From Arthrobacter sp. Bz4 (GTDB lineage: Bacteria > Actinomycetota > Actinomycetes > Actinomycetales > Micrococcaceae): a stretch of DNA of 64,000 nt. The stretch lies in assembly GCF_003075455.1 (NCBI RefSeq), contig NZ_QDAE01000002.1, forward strand, positions 62,001-126,000, read 5' to 3'. Positions 59,859 to 64,000 of the stretch are shown piece by piece. The number at the start of each line of letters is the position of its first letter. Position 1 is the stretch's first letter. Position numbers and translations under genes: made by a program. Under the pieces are notes generated by a model. It searched no databases. It was not told the DNA's origin and was given only the letters and a program-made list of their open reading frames with translations.

Positions 59859-60039
59859 ATGGATTCTCTCATCGGTGATTCCGCATCTCGGAAGTATTCT
59901 TCGCCTTGCGAAATGCTAGGAGGATCACGGAAGTGCGTCAACCAGTTCCCCCCATCTACACCCCGGGAACAAACCCGTGGGTCCATGCGTTTGCATCTAC
60001 ATACCGGCGTCGAGCGCTGGATCTATCGAGGAGGAAGTT

Positions 60040-61017
60040 GTGACCGCACAGACCGAAGGGCTCCACCACGTCACCGCAATTGCTGGTGACCCCCAGAAGA
60101 ACATCGACTTCTACATCAAGGGTCTAGGCCTGCGGCTCGTGAAGAAGACAGTGAATTTCGATGATCCCGGCACCTACCACCTCTACTACGGGGACGAAGC
60201 GGGCAATCCCGGCTCCCTCCTCACCTTCTTCCCCTGGCAGGGCATTCGCAGCGGCAAGGTCGGCAGTGGACAGTCCACCACCACTGCATTCTCTGTCCCG
60301 CAGGGCAGCCTCGGCTGGTGGCAGGACCACTTCAAAGCTATCGGGGTCGACTCGGTGATTGCTCGCGCCTCCTCCGAGGAAGAACGCCTGTCACTGCGTG
60401 ACCCTGACGGCCTGCAGATTGACCTCGTGGCATCGTCGCTCTCTGACCCCCGCAACCCCTGGGACTCCGCCTCGGTGCCAGCCGAATACGCGGTCCGCGG
60501 GCAGCACTCCTCAGTGCTCACCGTCGAGGACCCCACCGCCAGCCTCGAAACGTTCACCCGCGACCTCGGCATGAACATCCTCAGCGAGACCGATGGCAGG
60601 TACCGGCTCAGCACACACAATGGCGAGCCCGGAACAGTTGTTGACATCGTCACCGACCGCCGCGGCGAGCGTGGCCTCGTAGCCGGCGGCACCGTGCACC
60701 ATATCGCCTTCCGGGTGCCCGACCAGGCCACTCAGGAGCTCTGGCGCCAGGACCTGGCCGACCGCGGGTACGCCGTGACAGCCATCCTCGACCGCCAGTA
60801 CTTCACCTCGATCTACTTCCGGGAGCCCGGCGGAACCCTCCTGGAAATCGCCACCGACACCCCAGGCTTCGACATCGACGAGCCGCTGCTCGAACTGGGC
60901 CGCTCCCTGAAGCTGCCACCATGGCTCGAGCCGAACCGTGACGCCATCTCCAACGCGGTCGCGAAGATCGACGTGCCAGCGGAGAACAATCCGTCAATCG
61001 CTACTTTCCTGAGTTAG
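60040..61017 (+). CDS. VOC-family ring-cleaving dioxygenase-like protein (MhqO type)
   Basis: This is 325 residues from a GTG with GAGGAGGAAG in front. Two vicinal-oxygen-chelate modules: the first starts GLHHVTAIAGDPQKNIDFY and the second follows from HSSVLTVEDPTASLETF with HHIAFRVPD and FREPGGTLLEIATD. Metal ligands are H (HHVT), H (GTVHHI) and E (LLEIA). In Bacillus this family (MhqA/E/O) detoxifies quinones. The downstream alpha/beta hydrolase is the usual partner. An MhqR-type regulator is not seen next to it. Confidence 0.88.
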   Translation: MTAQTEGLHHVTAIAGDPQKNIDFYIKGLGLRLVKKTVNFDDPGTYHLYYGDEAGNPGSLLTFFPWQGIRSGKVGSGQSTTTAFSVPQGSLGWWQDHFKAIGVDSVIARASSEEERLSLRDPDGLQIDLVASSLSDPRNPWDSASVPAEYAVRGQHSSVLTVEDPTASLETFTRDLGMNILSETDGRYRLSTHNGEPGTVVDIVTDRRGERGLVAGGTVHHIAFRVPDQATQELWRQDLADRGYAVTAILDRQYFTSIYFREPGGTLLEIATDTPGFDIDEPLLELGRSLKLPPWLEPNRDAISNAVAKIDVPAENNPSIATFLS

Positions 61018-61025
61018 GAATCGAG

Positions 61026-61664
61026 ATGACCAACGTTGAGAACTGGCCGCACCTGTATCACGCAGGAACCCCGGCTAGCCCGGTCCTGCTGTTGCTCCAC
61101 GGCACAGGTGGGACTGAGCACGACCTCCTGCCGCTCGCCGAACGCCTCGCACCCGGCGCCGGCTATCTTTCCCCTCGTGGCCCGGTGCAGGAACAGGGCA
61201 TGAACCGGTGGTTCCGGCGGTTCGGCGAAGGCCAGTTCGACGTCGACGACGTCGTCCGGCGCGCGGGCGAGCTTACCGACTTCATCGGTTGGGCGCGGGA
61301 ACATCACGGCCTTGGGGGCCGGAAGATCATCGCCGTCGGGTTCTCGAACGGCGCGAATATCGCGCTCGCTACGGTGCTGCTGCACCCCGAGGTGCTGACT
61401 GACGTCGTCGCCTTCTCCGGCATGTACCCGTTGGGTGACCGGACGGTCGACGGCGGCCTGGCGGGCACCGCCGTCGCCCTCTTCAACGGGGAGGCGGATG
61501 CGATGGCGCCACTAACCAGCGTGATGCAGCTGAAGTCGGTGCTCGACGCCGCCGGCGCCGACGTTCACCAGAGCGTCCGCGAGGGCGGGCACGGGGTACA
61601 CGCCTCGGAGGTGGAGGGCGCGGCAGCATGGGTCAGCTCCCGAACGGCCACGACGACGAGCTGA
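61026..61664 (+). CDS. Phospholipase/carboxylesterase-like alpha/beta hydrolase (MhqD type)
   Basis: This 212-residue protein has an oxyanion region LLLLHGTGGTEHDLLPL, a nucleophile elbow VGFSNGANIAL with the serine, a later aspartate (FNGEADAMAPL) and the histidine (EGGHGVHASE). It begins eight bases after the VOC gene and shares its transcript. MhqD-type enzymes act in quinone and electrophile resistance. The exact substrate is unknown. Full length. Confidence 0.88.
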   Translation: MTNVENWPHLYHAGTPASPVLLLLHGTGGTEHDLLPLAERLAPGAGYLSPRGPVQEQGMNRWFRRFGEGQFDVDDVVRRAGELTDFIGWAREHHGLGGRKIIAVGFSNGANIALATVLLHPEVLTDVVAFSGMYPLGDRTVDGGLAGTAVALFNGEADAMAPLTSVMQLKSVLDAAGADVHQSVREGGHGVHASEVEGAAAWVSSRTATTTS

Positions 61665-62037
61665 TCCCTCCGGCCAGCCTCCCACCAAGCCAGGCAGACC
61701 ACGCGGCCCCACGGCCCCACTACCGAGCGCCCGCACCATCGAGCGATCGAGTCCTAGGTCGAGTTCACTTGATCCTGGGCGGGGCCAGAGGTGCGGGAGC
61801 ACGTGCTGCGCCCAGTGGGATTTCACCGTTTCGACGCCGCCAGCCCCGGGCTGTCCCAGATGGCGTGGTTGAAGAATTTGACCTCCTTCATACCGGAGCT
61901 GCGCAGGGCCGGCCCTAGTTCAAGGAACCGGCGTACCTGAGTCTGACACCCACGGATCGGGATGGGGGCGGGCTGCTACGCATCCTTGACGGTGCCGCAC
62001 CCTTGTCAGTGCCCAACCACCGGCATAGCATCCAGTA
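61665..62037. other. 373-base gap with a possible gene remnant on the minus strand
   Basis: No intact gene. On the minus strand at 61823-61969 a frame ends in segments that look coding (VRRFLELGPALRSSG and FFNHAIWDSPGLAASKR) but has no start and a stop directly upstream. It is best seen as the 3' scrap of a lost gene. Confidence 0.3.
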
Positions 62038-63035
62038 ATGGATGCCGTTGAATACACTCCAGCCCGAGATCAGCTCGTCTACACGTTCGGCGGCGCAGCG
62101 CCAGTCATGACGATCCAGCCCGGAACGGTATTGAAGCTGTGGTCTGAGGACGCCTTCAACCACGCCCTGACCAGCGTCGATGATCTGTCCAGTGAGAAGG
62201 TGGACCTCCGGTTTGTGAACCCCCAAACCGGACCGTTTACGTAGCTGGCGCGGAACCCGGAGACACTCTAGCCATTCATATTGTGGACCTGACGCCCGCC
62301 CGTTCCTGGGGTGCATCGGCCACCATTCCCTTCTTCGGCGGACTCACCAGCACCGATCGCACTGCTCTACTGCAGGAACCGCTCCCGGATACCACCTGGA
62401 TCTACCACGTTGACACTGCGCGGCAGACCGTTGGATTCCAAGCCCGGCATACCGAATTCGAGGTCGCGCTGCCTCTCGAACCAATGCTTGGCACCATTGG
62501 GGTCGCTCCGCCCGGCGGCGAAGTGCGGTCATCGCTGGTCCCGGAGCGTTTCGGCGGCAACATGGATTCCCCCGAAGTCAAAGCCGGAACCACGGTCTAT
62601 TTAGGGGTGAACGTCGAGGGAGCCTTGTTCTCCATTGGAGATGGCCATTACCGGCAGGGCGAGGGCGAAGCATGCGGAACGGCCGTGGAGGGAGCGATGA
62701 ATTCAACCATTATCGTCGAGCTTATAAAGGGTGGAGCTCCGGCCTGGCCTCGGCTCGAAAGCGACAGTCACTGGATGGCCGTTGGTTCTTCACGACCCAT
62801 GGAAGACTCCTGGCGAATCGGTCAGGTGGAGATGGTGAGGTGGTTTGAGGAGCTCTTCGGACTGCATCAGATGGACGCTTACCAGTTACTCACCCAGACG
62901 GCGCTGGCGCCCATCGCCAACGCCGTCGATGCCAATTACAGCGTGGTGGTGAAGGCCGCAAAGAAGCTATTCCCCCGAGTGCATGCTTTTGACGGATTAC
63001 ACGATGACCTGCGTCACCGCAGCAAGAACCTCTAG
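62038..63035 (+). pseudogene. Acetamidase/formamidase family protein, frameshifted
   Basis: The N-terminal part (VLKLWSEDAFNHALTSVDD, ending QTGPFT) stops at 62244. The rest (AGAEPGDTLAIHIVDLTPARSWG through GVNVEGALFSIGDGHYRQGEGEACG) is in another frame to 63035. Adding one G at about 62237 restores GPVYVAGAEPGDTL and one protein of 332 residues. The FSIGDGHYRQGEGE segment carries the conserved metal-binding His/Glu of the family that hydrolyses simple amides. It is either decayed or an indel error. It is followed nine bases on by an SDR gene. Confidence 0.85.
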
Positions 63036-63043
63036 GAGAGACC

Positions 63044-63805
63044 ATGGACCTGCAATTGGCTGGACTGACCGCACTGGTAACCGGCGGTACTAAAGGTATT
63101 GGCCGGGCAATCGTCGAATCCTTCGCGGCAGAGGGTGCCAACGTGGGGTTCTGCGCTCGGAACCCCGCCGAGATCGAAGCTAGTGAAGCCGCACTGGTTG
63201 GCAGCCGCGGTCGCATCTCTGGTACGGCGATGGACATGGGCGACGCCGCCGCGGTGGCACGATGGGTCGGTGATTCAGCGTCGATGTTCGGCGGGATCGA
63301 CATAGTGGTCAGTAACGTGAGCGCCCTCGCCATCCCCGACACTGACGAAAACTGGGAAGCATCCCTCAGGGTAGACCTCATGGGTACGGTCAGGCTGGTC
63401 AAGGCGGCGCTGCCCCACCTGCAGCAGAGCAGCGCTGCGTCAATCATTGCCATCTCCAGCGTCTCCGGACGGGAAGTGGACTTCGCCTCCGGGCCCTACG
63501 GGACCGTCAAGTCGGCTCTCATCGCCTACATGGCAGGGCTGGCTTTTCAACTGGCCGAGCAAGGCATCCGCGCCAACACGGTCTCCCCCGGCAATACCTT
63601 TCACGAGGGCGGCGTGTGGCAGAACATCGAACAAGGCGACCCCGAGCTGTTCAGCATGGCGATGGGACTGAACCCAACACACCGGATGGGCACGCCGCAA
63701 GAAGTTGCCGATACCGTGGTATTCGTTGCCAGTCCGCGGTCCAGCCGAACCACTGGAGCCAACATCCTGGTCGACGGCGGGCTGTCCCGGGGCATCCAGT
63801 TCTAG
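63044..63805 (+). CDS. SDR-family oxidoreductase
   Basis: This 253-residue classical SDR has TALVTGGTKGIGRAIVESFA as the cofactor loop, NVSALA in the place of NNAG, the catalytic YxxxK region (SVSGREVDFASGPYGTVKSALIAY in parts), and SPGNTFHEGG after it. AGGAGAG precedes the ATG. It resembles 3-oxoacyl-ACP-reductase-like enzymes of catabolic clusters. Its substrate may be linked to the amidase before it. Intact. Confidence 0.9.
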   Translation: MDLQLAGLTALVTGGTKGIGRAIVESFAAEGANVGFCARNPAEIEASEAALVGSRGRISGTAMDMGDAAAVARWVGDSASMFGGIDIVVSNVSALAIPDTDENWEASLRVDLMGTVRLVKAALPHLQQSSAASIIAISSVSGREVDFASGPYGTVKSALIAYMAGLAFQLAEQGIRANTVSPGNTFHEGGVWQNIEQGDPELFSMAMGLNPTHRMGTPQEVADTVVFVASPRSSRTTGANILVDGGLSRGIQF

Positions 63806-63820
63806 GCCAGGTGAAAAGTG

Positions 63821-64000
63821 CTACATCCGGCCGAACCTGGCACGGATGATGGCGAAAGCGCCGTAGAAGATCAGCCCCACAGCGATGGCGATCAGGATCC
63901 CATTCCCAAACGGGTGGTCCTGGAGCGCCTTGAGGCTCCCATCCAGACCCGTCGATTGGGACGGTTGGTTGGTGATGGCAGCAACCACAAAGAGCAATCC
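63821..64000 (-). CDS. DUF1206 membrane protein (5' end outside window)
   Basis: The visible last 59 codons (stop TAG at 63821-63823) encode LDGSLKALQDHPFGNGILIAIAVGLIFYGAFAIIRARFGRM, read here as consecutive parts. This is the sixth-helix ending of DUF1206 proteins, which consist of three repeats of two helices. Function unknown. The gene continues beyond 64000. Confidence 0.8.
   Translation of the reverse strand, partial: GLLFVVAAITNQPSQSTGLDGSLKALQDHPFGNGILIAIAVGLIFYGAFAIIRARFGRM

Overview
The window is chromosomal DNA from a high-GC actinobacterium, most likely a member of the Micrococcaceae (Arthrobacter and relatives). This rests on gene content, not on a marker gene: an actinobacterial-type RNase J, a mannoside-type GT4 glycosyltransferase, a baeRF2 release-factor-like protein, a fused CopD/CtaG protein, and frequent GTG/TTG starts with ATGA/GTGA overlaps. 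There is no rRNA operon, CRISPR array or intact insertion sequence. One tRNA, Ala(CGC), is present.

Layout. 0-9 kb is housekeeping: glycosyltransferase, pyridoxamine-phosphate oxidase, PAP2 phosphatase, a baeRF2/phosphoribosyltransferase pair, AlkB, a DinB-like protein, and a lactate dehydrogenase divergent from its (frameshifted) GntR regulator across a two-operator control region. 9-14.9 kb holds a secreted SLH-domain metalloprotease, a UPF0303 protein, RNase J and two small proteins. 14.9-26.8 kb is one long minus-strand catabolic operon. It has its own LacI regulator, promoter and operator, a sugar-type ABC importer, two ADP-ribosylglycohydrolase paralogues, a ribokinase (frameshifted), a TIM-barrel/SUMF1 fusion, a class III CoA-transferase and a CitE-like lyase. 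Nearly all of these are joined by 4-nt start/stop overlaps. I regard it as the best candidate for an undescribed pathway, possibly uptake and dismantling of a ribosylated compound.

27.6-35.8 kb is an integrated copper-resistance island in the tRNA-Ala 3' end. It is bounded by a 34-bp imperfect direct repeat, with a degenerate tyrosine integrase next to the tRNA. It carries a CopB-type ATPase, a CopZ-like chaperone behind a CsoR-type box, a DUF305 membrane protein, a Cys-rich copper-storage-type protein and a potassium channel. 35.8-44.4 kb holds an MFS exporter, a split S10 peptidase, a GH15 glycosidase, an amidohydrolase and membrane proteins. 44.4-51.5 kb is a second copper module aimed at copper delivery and oxidase assembly: CopD-CtaG, DsbA-like, DyP peroxidase, PCuAC, CopC, a membrane protein, VKOR and ArsR. 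51.6-64 kb holds stress oxidoreductases, a second CsoR-type promoter in front of a tiny Cys-rich protein, a self-regulated XRE/membrane-protein pair with three operators, a fatty-acid desaturase, a glycerate kinase/hydroxypyruvate isomerase/CitE group, a VOC dioxygenase/esterase pair, a frameshifted acetamidase, an SDR and the end of a DUF1206 gene.

Five genes (GntR regulator, ribokinase, S10 peptidase, integrase, acetamidase) are broken by one- or two-base indels. Several of these look like loss of one base from a short C or G run, so some may be sequence errors instead of true pseudogenes.
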